Assembly (NCBI RefSeq): GCF_902168435.1
Contig: NZ_LR656172.1
Location: 62,001 to 126,000 of the forward strand
Direction of reading: 5' to 3'
DNA length: 64,000 nt
Source of the DNA: Bacillus marasmi
GTDB taxonomy: Bacteria; Bacillota; Bacilli; Bacillales; Cytobacillaceae
Made by a program: the position numbers and the translations under genes. The notes under the pieces were generated by a model. That model was not told where the DNA came from. It made no database searches and was given only the letters and a program-made list of their open reading frames with translations. Position 1 is the first letter of the stretch, and each line of letters opens with the position of its first letter. This document shows, piece after piece, positions 45,772 to 54,651 of this stretch.

Positions 45772-45857
45772 GTGTATTATAAAGTAAATAATACAAATTA
45801 TATAATACACTTGATTGATTTAACTTGTTAATATCAGCGTTTCACAAGTGTATTATA
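45772..45857 (+). promoter_or_regulatory. Three copies of GTGTATTATA: operator-like region of the AAA/subtilase operon
   Basis: GTGTATTATA (45772-45781) and its complement TATAATACAC (45801-45810) form an inverted pair, and a third direct copy, AAGTGTATTATA, lies at 45846-45857. The last copy is 29 bp before the ATPase start. TATAAT within the second copy could serve as a -10 box. The ATPase has a C-terminal helix-turn-helix-like segment, so feedback control through these sites is possible. Confidence 0.55.
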
Positions 45858-45885
45858 AAAGTTGTTAACGAGGTGTTATAGTACA

Positions 45886-46998
45886 ATGAGTTTAGAGAAA
45901 TTACTACCTTCACTAATTAGAGCATCGTTAGATGAGGATTATAGAACTGTAAGATCTATTGCTATGAGGTTAATTCGGAGAATTAAGGATACTCATCCTA
46001 GTATTGCAAACGAAATTGCAGAAGCTTTATCGCAGCATGGAGTCGGTGCCAGCGCAAAAAGATCTGTAGGAATTAGTGATTCGCCAGTTGATACGGAGAC
46101 GCTTTTTTCTTTAGCGACTGTCGACGAACCGTTAGAGGTTGCCAGACCGATTTTTTCGGATAAGGTTAATGAATTAATCGATACATTTATTCAAGAAAGA
46201 AGAGAATCTAAGAAACTTATGAGTGTGGGGCTTAATCCACCAAGTTCATTATTATTATATGGGCTTCCTGGAGTTGGGAAAACGGAACTTGCAAAGTATC
46301 TATCAGGGGTGTTCGGTCTGAATCTTATAGTCCTTGATCTTTCTAGCACAATTTCTAGCTATCTTGGAAAAACGGGGCAGAACTTAAAAAAAGTGTTAGA
46401 TTATGCGAAGTCAGGCCCTTCAATATTGCTTTTGGATGAATTTGATGCCGTAGCTAAAAGAAGAGATGATATGTCTGATCTAGGGGAATTAAAAAGAATT
46501 GTAAATGTACTATTAAAGGAACTAGAGGATTGGCCAAATCACACAATTATCATTGCTGCAACCAATCATCCTGATCTATTAGATAGTGCAATTTGGAGAA
46601 GATTTGATAGGGCGATTGAAATTGGATTACCTGATAAAGACGAAAGAATAAAGATATTGATGAATGAACTAATAAGCGTAAAAATGAGTAAAGATTTAAC
46701 AAGCATTATTCATGTAATTGGTGAAATGGCTAAAGGTTTATCTGGTGCTGATATTTGTAAGTTAGTGGAAAGGGCAAAAAGGAAGTCTGTTCTTTCTGAA
46801 ATAAGTCTTGAAGATGCTTTACTTAGGGAATTACCGGATTTTATAAAAGGAGATACTGTTGAATTTAACAAACAGTTCTGTAAATTGGCGAAAGAAAAAT
46901 TAGATGTTTCTATTAGGACTTTAGCTACTTGGTTAGGTAAAAGCCCTTCAACTATACAGTACTATCTAAAAGAAAAAGGAGGAAACTTAGATGACTGA
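45886..46998 (+). CDS. AAA+ ATPase paired with a subtilase
   Basis: This is an AAA+ ATPase of 370 residues. A helical N-terminal region (1-90) precedes the AAA module: Walker A GLPGVGKT (126-133), Walker B LLLDEFD (181-187), sensor-1 Asn227 in AATN and the arginine finger in WRRFD (238-239). A C-terminal segment (LDVSIRTLATWLGKSPSTIQ) looks like a helix-turn-helix. The ATG has GAGGTG 10 bp upstream; the ORF is open from 45862. Its 3' end overlaps the subtilase gene by 8 bp, so the products are probably made in a fixed ratio and work together. The ATPase may unfold or select substrates, or control the protease. Confidence 0.9.
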   Translation: MSLEKLLPSLIRASLDEDYRTVRSIAMRLIRRIKDTHPSIANEIAEALSQHGVGASAKRSVGISDSPVDTETLFSLATVDEPLEVARPIFSDKVNELIDTFIQERRESKKLMSVGLNPPSSLLLYGLPGVGKTELAKYLSGVFGLNLIVLDLSSTISSYLGKTGQNLKKVLDYAKSGPSILLLDEFDAVAKRRDDMSDLGELKRIVNVLLKELEDWPNHTIIIAATNHPDLLDSAIWRRFDRAIEIGLPDKDERIKILMNELISVKMSKDLTSIIHVIGEMAKGLSGADICKLVERAKRKSVLSEISLEDALLRELPDFIKGDTVEFNKQFCKLAKEKLDVSIRTLATWLGKSPSTIQYYLKEKGGNLDD

Positions 46999-49276
46999 TA
47001 AATTTAGGCCTATTTTAGGTAGAGGAGAGAACTATATTTTCCCGGATCAAAACAGACCAGGTGCCCCTGTTACAGACAGAAGACCATCTTATGAAGATGC
47101 AAGAGGAAGATTGCTCAGTCAAATTCATACTGTGAAAGATCAAGTTAAAGAAATACCTGCCGAAAACAGACTGGATGAAGTTATATTTAACATGAAAATG
47201 GCTCTGGGTTATACAGCAAAATCATATCATCCGAATAATTTAATAAAACAATCAGGAATAAAAGATGTTGGTTCTAAAAAGTGGCAGGTAAAAGAAGTGA
47301 ATAATGGAAAAGAGACAATAAAGCAAGGGAAAAGTATATTCCTGAGAATGTCAGAGGATGAACTGGTATATCTAGAGCGTCTGCTTAATCAAAAGTCTTC
47401 TGATTTACCTAAAGGCTTTATTGATGATATTAGAACAGTTGAGGAATTTTATATTGGTGATAACGATTATCTTCTAGATATTTTTAATCAAGACTGGAAT
47501 GGTGGTCGTGTCGAATTTGTATTACATCCTTTCGGTAACTTGGAAGATGTAGCGGAAGAAAGATTTATGAATCTGCTTAATAAATATGGAGGCAACCCTA
47601 ATAAGGCTAAGGTTCGCAGCTACTCGCCTGGACCAACGTTCATTAGTGCGTATGTTGAAAGGGAAACATTGGAGCACTTAGTGAATTTTAATCCAATTCG
47701 AACTGTGCATCCAATGGTTTTTAGAGGAGTTCCAGAAATCAGAGGTTCTCTGACTAATTTAGCCTTGCCTAAACCTCCGCTTGAAAATACAAAATCATCA
47801 ATTACAGTGGGAGTATTTGATGGGGGATTAAAAGAAGATTCACCTTATTTTAGTGATTTCTCTAAAGAAAATAATCCTATTGAAACAGAAGAAATACCTG
47901 ATTTTATTCAACATGGAACCGGAGTGGTAGGCACAATCCTTTATGGTGACCTAAAGGAGTACGGGAAAGAAGATACGCTTGAAACCCCGTTTGTAAATGT
48001 GGAAAGCTTCCGTGTACTTCCTCCATCTGATCCAAATGACATAGACTTATATGAGGTTATAGATGTTATTGAAGATGTTGTGCCCAAAAGAACAGATATA
48101 AAAATATATAATTTATCAATAGGTCCATATGGTCCGATAGAAGATGACTATATTTCAAGATTCACTTATGTTATCGATAGCCTATCACAAAATGGGGAGA
48201 GGCTTTTTACGGTAGCTGTAGGAAACGATGGTGATATGGAAGATGATGATAGTAGAAGAATTCAATCTCCTTCAGACACGGTAAATGGCCTGGGTATTGG
48301 TGCGTATACATTTGATCAAGAACAAAAGATAATTAGAGCCCCATATAGTTGTATTGGTGAGGGAAGAGAAGGAGCGAAGGTAAAGCCCGATATTGTAGAA
48401 TTTGGTGGCTGTGAAAGAAACCCATTTCATTTAGTAGGGTTAGATGGAAAGTCGCGATTTTTTGCTAGTGGTACAAGCTTTGCTGCACCGCTGGTAGCAA
48501 GAAAAGCAGCAGAGATTATGGGGAGATGTAATTTAGTTGATCCTCTAGTGGCTAAAGCGTTAATTATTAATAGTTCAATGCATCCTGAAATGCAATTCGA
48601 CAGGTATTTAGGTTATGGTGCAACCCCAGCAAAAGTAGAAGAAATTTTAGGTTGTGATACAAATAGAGTTACAGTTTTATATAAACAGAGGATATTGCCT
48701 AAAAAATATGCTCGGTTAGAAATACCGGTCGTAAAGGATCTTGATTATAACGGTAAGGTGAATATCTATTGGACTATTGCTATCGCTGCAAAGCCTAACC
48801 CTTTAAATACAGAGGATTACACAACAAGTGGGATAGAGGAATACTTTTATCCTAATGTAAATGATTATAAGTTCACATCTCCTGATAATAAGCATAATTA
48901 CAAGAGGAATTTACTTACTCAGGAAGATGAGGTACAGGAATTATTGAATCAAAACTGGAAACAAAGCAGGTTTCCTGTTACAAAGTCAGGAACTATGTAT
49001 TTGAATGAACAAGAAAGAAGAGCGGAATTTAAATGGGATACCATTGTGAAAAAGGGTGTTTCCGTACAATACAAAAATTTAGATTCTCCATTCTTAGTTT
49101 TACATGCCATGGATAGAAATATTGAGGAACACCTTTCCGACTTTTTCAATTATGCCGTTGTTGTTACTGTAGAGTACGAGAAGTATCAAGGCGATGCATA
49201 TCAAAGCACAGTTTCACAGTTCAATAAATTAGAGATGGCCCAAGTTAAAAATAGAAATGAATTATTTGTCAAATAA
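46991..49276 (+). CDS. Intracellular S8 subtilisin-like protease
   Basis: This is a serine protease with the subtilase triad Asp277 (VGVFDGG), His308 (FIQHGTG) and Ser496 (ASGTSFAAP), and oxyanion Asn412 (AVGNDG). There is no signal peptide, so it acts inside the cell. Residues 1-250 form an N-terminal region that may act as propeptide or recognition domain (includes HPFGNLED and RTVHPMVF), and about 250 residues follow the catalytic domain. Length 761 aa is well above secreted subtilisins. Overlap with the ATPase gene marks the two as one system, possibly a defence or regulated-proteolysis module. Confidence 0.92.
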   Translation: MTDKFRPILGRGENYIFPDQNRPGAPVTDRRPSYEDARGRLLSQIHTVKDQVKEIPAENRLDEVIFNMKMALGYTAKSYHPNNLIKQSGIKDVGSKKWQVKEVNNGKETIKQGKSIFLRMSEDELVYLERLLNQKSSDLPKGFIDDIRTVEEFYIGDNDYLLDIFNQDWNGGRVEFVLHPFGNLEDVAEERFMNLLNKYGGNPNKAKVRSYSPGPTFISAYVERETLEHLVNFNPIRTVHPMVFRGVPEIRGSLTNLALPKPPLENTKSSITVGVFDGGLKEDSPYFSDFSKENNPIETEEIPDFIQHGTGVVGTILYGDLKEYGKEDTLETPFVNVESFRVLPPSDPNDIDLYEVIDVIEDVVPKRTDIKIYNLSIGPYGPIEDDYISRFTYVIDSLSQNGERLFTVAVGNDGDMEDDDSRRIQSPSDTVNGLGIGAYTFDQEQKIIRAPYSCIGEGREGAKVKPDIVEFGGCERNPFHLVGLDGKSRFFASGTSFAAPLVARKAAEIMGRCNLVDPLVAKALIINSSMHPEMQFDRYLGYGATPAKVEEILGCDTNRVTVLYKQRILPKKYARLEIPVVKDLDYNGKVNIYWTIAIAAKPNPLNTEDYTTSGIEEYFYPNVNDYKFTSPDNKHNYKRNLLTQEDEVQELLNQNWKQSRFPVTKSGTMYLNEQERRAEFKWDTIVKKGVSVQYKNLDSPFLVLHAMDRNIEEHLSDFFNYAVVVTVEYEKYQGDAYQSTVSQFNKLEMAQVKNRNELFVK

Positions 49277-49312
49277 ACTAGAATAGGGCTTAGTTCAAAA
49301 ATAGTTAGTCTC

Positions 49313-49346
49313 TGCTCATCGCCAAAACTGGTGGTGGGCTTTTTGT
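49313..49346 (+). terminator. Terminator after the AAA/subtilase operon
   Basis: GCTCATCGCC pairs with GGTGGTGGGC across a short A-rich loop, followed by a T-run. A related hairpin (51829-51861) closes the next operon. Confidence 0.78.
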
Positions 49347-49505
49347 TTATACTTCAGATGAGTATTAGCCTAATAAAAGTAGTATAAGTAATAATTTTAA
49401 GAATCCGGTTGACTGACATTATCAAAGTATAAGATAATAAAATAAAAATTACAGAAAATAATCTTTTGTATAATATATAAAATAATCTTTAAAGGGAGAT
49501 ATGTA

Positions 49506-49892
49506 ATGAGCTCGATTCAAAAATATGTCGAAGAACGAATAGCGATGTTAGAAATAGAAAAGATTCCAAAACCAGTGAAGTTTTCCGTTTCTATCGAAAA
49601 TGAAACAAATTTTCGTTTGCAGTACCTTGCAAAACAATTAGAAACTAGTAGAGCAAATTTAGCTGCTGATTTCATCCAACTAGCTATTGTAGAGGCTGAA
49701 AAGACACTTGGAATTAATCCGTTTGACTTTGAAAGTGAATATGGAAAAGCCTATCTAGAAAATTGTGGAGGACATTTCCATCATGATGAAACAGGGCTAT
49801 ACCGAATAAATGCAAACGGTGAAAAAGAAAAAGTAACAGATCTAAATAATGAGGGAGAAGTTGATTACAGTTCAACCTCAGATAAGAAATGA
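49506..49892 (+). CDS. Small protein with ribbon-helix-helix-like core
   Basis: The family is not recognised. Residues 20-65 (VKFSVSIENETNFRLQYLAKQLETSRANLAADFIQLAI) follow the pattern of a ribbon-helix-helix DNA-binding fold: one strand and two helices. The rest is acidic, with a Ser/Asp-rich tail. The ATG has AAAGGGAG 7 bp upstream. It is the first of four co-oriented genes, so it may regulate them or act as an antitoxin-like partner. Confidence 0.6.
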   Translation: MSSIQKYVEERIAMLEIEKIPKPVKFSVSIENETNFRLQYLAKQLETSRANLAADFIQLAIVEAEKTLGINPFDFESEYGKAYLENCGGHFHHDETGLYRINANGEKEKVTDLNNEGEVDYSSTSDKK

Positions 49893-49903
49893 GGCATTAG
49901 ATT

Positions 49904-50662
49904 ATGAACTTGATAGAGCTAGAAAAAGTTGAAGAAGCACTACGTAGTGATAAGATAACGTTTGCCGAAGCTGGGGAAAAAATTTATGGGTCAACTACTA
50001 AACCATGGCAAACTGAGCATTGGAAGAAAAAGCGAAATGAACTTATTAAAGACTCTTGTGAACAATGCGGCAGCACAAAACCGCAAATGGTTTTACAGCA
50101 TATGTGGCACCCATCGTCATACAGGACTCATGTAAGAATTGCCTATGAATCCTTTTTAGAAGACGAAAAACTAAATAACTCCCTTCCTGATGTGAAGGAT
50201 GAAGAGGTTCAAATATATCTGGACCAATTCACGGATACAAAAGAGTCGTGTCCATCTTGCGGAGTGAGAAGTATAAGCAAACGAAAAACGATGAAACCCA
50301 CTTATCGTTGTGCCAAATGTTATCACGAATTTGATGAACCTAAGATGGTTCCCTATCATCCAAAACTGGGTGTTGCTCCTTCATTTAATGACTTAAAACG
50401 AGGAATGGCAAATAGAAGATTGCAAGATTACATTTGGGACACATATGGAGATAAGATTAGAAAAAAAGCCATCTTACAAGGGATAGAAGAACATAAGCGT
50501 TATATTTCACTGGAAGATACAAAAACATTCTGTAAGCGGTGTGCCTTTTTATGGGACAGGAAACGAAAGAAAGTTTGTGATGTTTGCAAAGATACTCTTA
50601 TTCCAATTCAAATGCATGCTTGTTACAAATGCCAAAAAGATGGACATCCTGGAGTTTTATAG
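49904..50662 (+). CDS. Multi-zinc-ribbon protein with an HNH-like N-terminus
   Basis: This protein of 252 aa contains four CxxC-type knuckles: CEQC (about residue 50), CPSC/CAKC (about 113-141), CKRC/CDVC (about 211-229) and CYKC near the C-terminus. After the first pair comes LQHMWHP, similar to the His motif of HNH nucleases, but the full HNH set cannot be confirmed by eye. The likely role is nucleic-acid binding or cutting. It starts 12 bp after the preceding gene. Confidence 0.6.
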   Translation: MNLIELEKVEEALRSDKITFAEAGEKIYGSTTKPWQTEHWKKKRNELIKDSCEQCGSTKPQMVLQHMWHPSSYRTHVRIAYESFLEDEKLNNSLPDVKDEEVQIYLDQFTDTKESCPSCGVRSISKRKTMKPTYRCAKCYHEFDEPKMVPYHPKLGVAPSFNDLKRGMANRRLQDYIWDTYGDKIRKKAILQGIEEHKRYISLEDTKTFCKRCAFLWDRKRKKVCDVCKDTLIPIQMHACYKCQKDGHPGVL

Positions 50663-50695
50663 TAAAAGAATAAATTTGAAAAGGTGATTTTATTA

Positions 50696-51037
50696 ATGAA
50701 TACAGTTAAAATCAGCGAATACTCAGCTCAAGAAAATGATCTGGAAACAGAAATTACTATTTCTGGTAAGTCAGAAGATGATACTGAACTTATTATTCAA
50801 GGTATAAAAAAATTAATGTCTCATATTGATGTGAAGCATGCATGTAATGAAGACCATGAAAAGTTTAATCACTATATTGAAACCTTATTATTATCTGTAG
50901 CTGATATAGTCGGTTATGAACATTATTATTGGGAGCAAGTTCCTGATTCAGAGAAGAAGTACAATGAGTTTGATGAGCTTGAGGTGTCGCGAGAAGAAAA
51001 AATCAAGCTATTAAAAATCATGGTTGAAAATCTGTAA
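50696..51037 (+). CDS. Hypothetical protein, 113 aa
   Basis: No family is recognised. It is a small, acidic, mainly helical protein with no membrane segment. AAGGTGAT 8 bp before the ATG supports the start; the ORF is open from a GTG at 50684. It is the third gene of the operon behind the AAA/subtilase pair. Confidence 0.55.
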   Translation: MNTVKISEYSAQENDLETEITISGKSEDDTELIIQGIKKLMSHIDVKHACNEDHEKFNHYIETLLLSVADIVGYEHYYWEQVPDSEKKYNEFDELEVSREEKIKLLKIMVENL

Positions 51038-51068
51038 TACATAACATTATTTTAAGGAGTGAATTATC

Positions 51069-51773
51069 GTGTCTAATGCTTTGACAAGAGAAGAGCTAAA
51101 TGAGCATCCAATGTTTTTCGTTGAAACAACAAAACAAGAAGTATTTAAGATTGAGAGAAAAGAAAATGGTTATATGATGACAGATATAACTCCACCAATT
51201 TTGGAAAAAGAGATTAGTGACTTCTGTAGTGTGCAGTTGCCGAAAAAAGCATTAGATAATCTTAAAGATAACCCATACTATGACTTTATGAAAGTTCGCG
51301 GGTTCAAGACGTTTGAAGGCATTGCGAAAAAAGGTTTGTTTGGCTTTTCTGGATCTGATGATAGAGGTATGACGGTTACAAAGGGAACGATCGATAAGCT
51401 TTATTATAAACAAAACTTTGGTAACCTTATTTTAAATATTCACCACTTTGAATTTCCGGGAAAGAAGGTAGACTTGCCTAAGTTAGTAAAAAGTCATTTT
51501 GTAATTGAGACGGAAGATGACTCATACACATTCGAGAAAAGAGATGATAATTTTTATTATAACGATCAAAAACTAATTGCTGTATTTTCTATTGTCAATA
51601 AGATAAAAGATATATCAATAGAAAACATATTGGCTCAAAATATTGAGGGTGAGTTTGATGTCTCTTCAGATTTATTGTACTTAAACCGTCCTTTTATTCT
51701 TGTAACTGAAAATAACGGTAAAGCGAATGTTAGCTTTCGAAATACTCCTATTGTTAAAGCTTATCAGTTATAA
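51069..51773 (+). CDS. Hypothetical protein, 234 aa
   Basis: No family is recognised. The protein is soluble and rich in beta-strand patterns from residue 85 on (GLFGFSGSDDRGMTVTKG, FGNLILNIHHFEF, FVIETEDDSYTFEK), which might be a PH-like or SH3-like fold. The GTG start has AAGGAG 8 bp upstream. It is the last gene of the four-gene operon and is followed by a terminator. Confidence 0.55.
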   Translation: MSNALTREELNEHPMFFVETTKQEVFKIERKENGYMMTDITPPILEKEISDFCSVQLPKKALDNLKDNPYYDFMKVRGFKTFEGIAKKGLFGFSGSDDRGMTVTKGTIDKLYYKQNFGNLILNIHHFEFPGKKVDLPKLVKSHFVIETEDDSYTFEKRDDNFYYNDQKLIAVFSIVNKIKDISIENILAQNIEGEFDVSSDLLYLNRPFILVTENNGKANVSFRNTPIVKAYQL

Positions 51774-51828
51774 AAAAGTGATTATAAATTTACTTAGCAT
51801 ATATAATAGAAGAAATTCGTCTAAGTTA

Positions 51829-51861
51829 GCTCATTGCCATTAATGGTAGTGGGCTTTTTTG
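51829..51861 (+). terminator. Terminator closing the four-gene operon
   Basis: GCTCATTGCCAT pairs with ATGGTAGTGGGC around TA, followed by TTTTTTG. It lies about 55 bp after the last stop. Bases 51862-52010 hold no gene. Confidence 0.85.
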
Positions 51862-52010
51862 TTCGCCTTCATTTATAAATACATCTAACACACATACTAT
51901 CTATTCTTACAAAAACATCATTATATAAAGATAAAAAAGGTGAATTAGATACAATATATAGTGTTTTCGGATAGATATAATTCTATATTTAGTTTTCTTA
52001 TCTAACTAGT

Positions 52011-52507
52011 ATCATGGGGTGTTGTTCCTTGATGAAATCGCAGAATTCCCGAAGAAAACGCTTGATATGTTAAGACAACCGCTTGAATCAGGAGTGGTCA
52101 CAATTAGTAGGGCTCAATCAACGGTTAGGTATCCTTCCTCATTTATGCTCATTGCCGCAATGAACCCCTGCCCATGTGGATATCATGATTCAAATACTCG
52201 TTATTGCACCTGCACCCCAAAACAAATTCAATCCTATCAAAATAAAGTCTCAGGGCCAATCGTTGACCGATTTGATATACTGCTTCATTTAAAACCTGTG
52301 AATCTTAGTCAATCATCAAAAGAACAAATCGGTTCTGATTTTATCCGAAAAAAGGTGGAGCAGGCACGTCAAATCCAATACCGACGCTATCAACAGCAAG
52401 TGACAAACGCCAAGGTTCCTTTTGAAAAATTGTCGGCACTCTGTCCAATGAAAGAACATCAATTAAACATGATTCGTCAAATCGCATCAAAGCATCAATG
52501 GAGTAAC
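52011..52507 (+). pseudogene. YifB/ComM-type Mg-chelatase-like ATPase, internal fragment
   Basis: This fragment covers part of the Mg-chelatase-like AAA domain: VLFLDEIAEFPKKTLDMLRQPLE (Walker B region), SSFMLIAAMNPCPCGY, CTCTPKQIQSYQNKVSGPIVDRFD and SALCPMKEHQLN. The Walker A part and the whole N-terminal Lon-like domain are missing; an in-frame stop lies just upstream. At 52508 a REP hairpin cuts in after WSN and adds RETGGRFRRFP before a later stop. A functional yifB should lie elsewhere. Confidence 0.85.
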
Positions 52508-52690
52508 CGAGAAACAGGGGGACGGTTCCGTCGTTTCCCTAATTTATTCCATTATTTATTTTTTCAAATATCCACCAAACATAAGTAGTAATATAAGCAG
52601 AAAACACGGGGACGGTTCCACTGTTTACCTAATTTCTTCCATTGTTTATTTCTTCAAATATCCACCAAGCATAAATAGGAATATCAGCAT
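52508..52690. repeat. Two tandem REP units of about 95 bp
   Basis: GAGAAACAGGGGGACGGTTCC at 52508 and AGAAAACACGGGGACGGTTCC at about 52600 each head a copy of the same 60-bp tail (TTCCATT, ATTTATT, TTCAAATATCCACCAA, CATAA). The second copy has lost or gained a few bases. They form the left boundary of a larger REP-flanked segment that ends at 53239. Confidence 0.82.
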
Positions 52691-52730
52691 ACATATATAT
52701 GGACAAAGGGTTAATTGTCCCACCATTTTT

Positions 52731-52895
52731 GTGTGCCAGGCATGTTCACTAACTAGGCAGTGAAAGTCCGCTATGGACGTTGGGATATTCGATCCATTAG
52801 CCGAAGGCAAGGTGTCCGTGGTGACGCTGAATCTGAAGGAAGCCCTAGGCAAATCCTCGGTCTGAGGTACACGAACCACATTCGAGGTTGTCATT
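52731..52895 (+). ncRNA. Group II intron 5' fragment (domain I)
   Basis: The segment starts GTGTGCC and contains CAGTGAAAGTCC, GCCGAAGGCAAGGTGTCC, GAATCTGAAGGAAGCC, CTCGGTCTGA and CGAACCACATTCGAGG in the order found in domain I of bacterial group II introns. No reverse-transcriptase/maturase ORF and no domain V follow, so it is a dead 5' remnant. The small ORF through it is a shadow. Its left edge follows a GGACA...TGTCCCACCA repeat. Confidence 0.72.
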
Positions 52896-53206
52896 TCAGG
52901 ACGAGTTTATTTCTCCCATTCCTGGGGTGTTTGGTGGTATACCTATTCATATGATTGAAATAGAACAATTCATATGTTGAAGTCAGGTAAATAAATATTC
53001 TTGCGAGGAATTTCTGTTTAGGATTCTGATGATGGGTAAACAAATGATATCGTAAAAGTCGGGAAGAGAATAATCCTCATATTAAAAAGGCTAGGCTGAG
53101 AGTATTAACTCTACGTCCTGGCTACTTTTTTGGGGAAAATTAATCGATAAATATGCACACGTTGAGCAGTTTGTATAATACTGGGTGATATACTGGTAAT
53201 GAATAG

Positions 53207-53239
53207 AGAAACGGTAGAACCGTCCCCCTGTTTCGCCAT
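53207..53239. repeat. REP in reverse orientation, right boundary
   Basis: GAGAAACGGTAGAACCGTCCCCCTGTTTC is the reverse-oriented REP. Together with the unit at 52508 it brackets about 730 bp that include the intron remnant and a GGCTAGGCTGAG hairpin also seen near 56800 and 59300. It lies about 100 bp upstream of the AbiEi-like gene. Confidence 0.8.
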
Positions 53240-53335
53240 TTCAGGTTTGGAAACACTTAAAAATTTTTCTAATTAACGTTAAAATTGCACTAAAATATCC
53301 GCTTTTAAATTTACAAGCGGACATTGAGGTGTTTT

Positions 53336-53932
53336 ATGGATAAATTTTCTGCTGTTAAAAAGAAATTTGAAAAGTATGGTGGTATTTTGAAGACCTCTGA
53401 ACTCAACCAATGTGGATTAACGAGCAGACAAATTAATGATCTACTTGCTGAAGGGTTGATTACCAAAATTAAACGTGGTTTTTATGAACTTACGGATTAT
53501 ATGGTCAGGGAGGAAGTTGTGATTGCTCGATTGTTTCCAGAGTCAGTAATTTTCTTAGAAAGTGCCCTGATGCAATATGATTATACGGACCGTATCCCTC
53601 AAATGTGGCAAATAGCAGTAGATAAACATACATCAAAATCCAAATTTAATATTGATTATCCATTTATTCAGCCGTTTTACATCAAGAGTGAATATGTAAA
53701 TATTGGGATTGATTATTTGGTTGTGGATAATGTTCGTGTGAATATTTATAACCGGGACAGAACGATTTGTGATGTGTTGCGTTACGAGAAAAAACTTGAA
53801 AAGGAAGTATTTAACAAAGCGATACAAAGGTATGTGCAAGATGATCGAAAAAACATAAGAAAGCTATATGAATACGGGAAAATAATGAATATTGAGAAAA
53901 AAATTCAAACTTATATCGGAGTGTGGCTGTAA
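53336..53932 (+). CDS. AbiEi-like antitoxin/regulator of a type IV toxin-antitoxin system
   Basis: AbiEi proteins neutralise the nucleotidyltransferase toxin AbiEii and repress the operon. The N-terminal winged helix is seen at residues 10-50 (GGILKTSELNQCGLTSRQINDLLAEGLITKIKRGFYEL), and the C-terminal AbiEi-4-like domain includes YNRDRTICDVLRY. The ATG has GAGGTG 6 bp upstream. Its stop overlaps the start of the AbiEii gene in TAATG form, the usual AbiE layout. The partner is truncated, so this gene may be an orphan. Confidence 0.85.
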   Translation: MDKFSAVKKKFEKYGGILKTSELNQCGLTSRQINDLLAEGLITKIKRGFYELTDYMVREEVVIARLFPESVIFLESALMQYDYTDRIPQMWQIAVDKHTSKSKFNIDYPFIQPFYIKSEYVNIGIDYLVVDNVRVNIYNRDRTICDVLRYEKKLEKEVFNKAIQRYVQDDRKNIRKLYEYGKIMNIEKKIQTYIGVWL

Positions 53933-54159
53933 TGGCAGACCGTTCAGCATCTGTAATAGCTAAACTAAAAAATAAATCGAAAGAGCAGGGTGTTCCATTA
54001 CAACAGTTATTAAATTTATTCTGTCAGGAAGAGTTTATAAGAAGACTGGCCCGCTCCAATTATAAAGAACAGCTGATTTTAAAAGGTGGATTCCTCTTAT
54101 ATACTATTAGTCAGTTTACTACGAGACCAACTGTAGATGCCGATTATTATTTACTTTAA
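53932..54159 (+). pseudogene. AbiEii-like nucleotidyltransferase toxin, truncated
   Basis: Only the first 75 residues remain, against about 250-300 in the family. They include the nucleotidyltransferase start LKGGFLLY and the metal-binding DxD in RPTVDADYY, after which a TAA ends the frame. The later catalytic and substrate-binding parts are missing, so activity is not expected. The following 30 bp lead straight into the convergent TumE-like gene, which suggests a deletion at this point. Confidence 0.8.
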
Positions 54160-54189
54160 ACACGTCTACTTGGTCTGGTATGACAGTTC

Positions 54190-54651
54190 TTACTTTCCCG
54201 TATAGGCTTTTACATACGCATGGCTTTTAATAAAGTACAAAACATTGTATAAGCATTTATACTGTGTGTCTGGTTCACGCTTGCGGGCTTCTTTGTCATT
54301 TCCATCAATTTTTACATGTAGATGAAAGGGATCAAACTGTTTTACAGCTGCTGGAGCTTCCTCAGGATGATAATGAGCATGAAATTTCATTAATATACTT
54401 GAACTATCTTCCCAATCGTAATGGTATTCTATTATCTCACCGGAAGCATTATCGATATATTCAACGCAATAAAGAGGGGGGATTTCTAAGTGCAGTTTAA
54501 ATTTAATGCGTTTCGCTTGTACTGATACATTGGGCCCATGATGTATTAGTGCTCTCTTACTGGGGATAGGTGTGACCTCGTCAATAATATCTTTGTAGTC
54601 CAATGCCTCAAGTTTTCGAAAATTTGTCCTTTTAATCCCGAGAGTCTTCAC
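54190..54651 (-). CDS. TumE-like toxin candidate
   Basis: This 153-residue protein has a central beta-rich region (IKFKLHLEIPPLYCVEYIDN, IIEYHYDW) and the His-rich stretch FHAHYHP, FDPFHLHV near residue 110, as in the TumE/DUF6516 toxins. A GTG at 54651 with AAAGG 8 bp upstream fits the pair layout; the open frame to 54735 overlaps too far into the antitoxin. The start overlaps the previous stop by 20 bp, so the two are co-translated. The family call is by eye. Confidence 0.58.
   Translation of the reverse strand: MKTLGIKRTNFRKLEALDYKDIIDEVTPIPSKRALIHHGPNVSVQAKRIKFKLHLEIPPLYCVEYIDNASGEIIEYHYDWEDSSSILMKFHAHYHPEEAPAAVKQFDPFHLHVKIDGNDKEARKREPDTQYKCLYNVLYFIKSHAYVKAYTGK

Noticed and set aside
52760-52954. 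64-aa ORF rich in Arg and Gly
   Set aside because: It is a reading of the group II intron domain I remnant.
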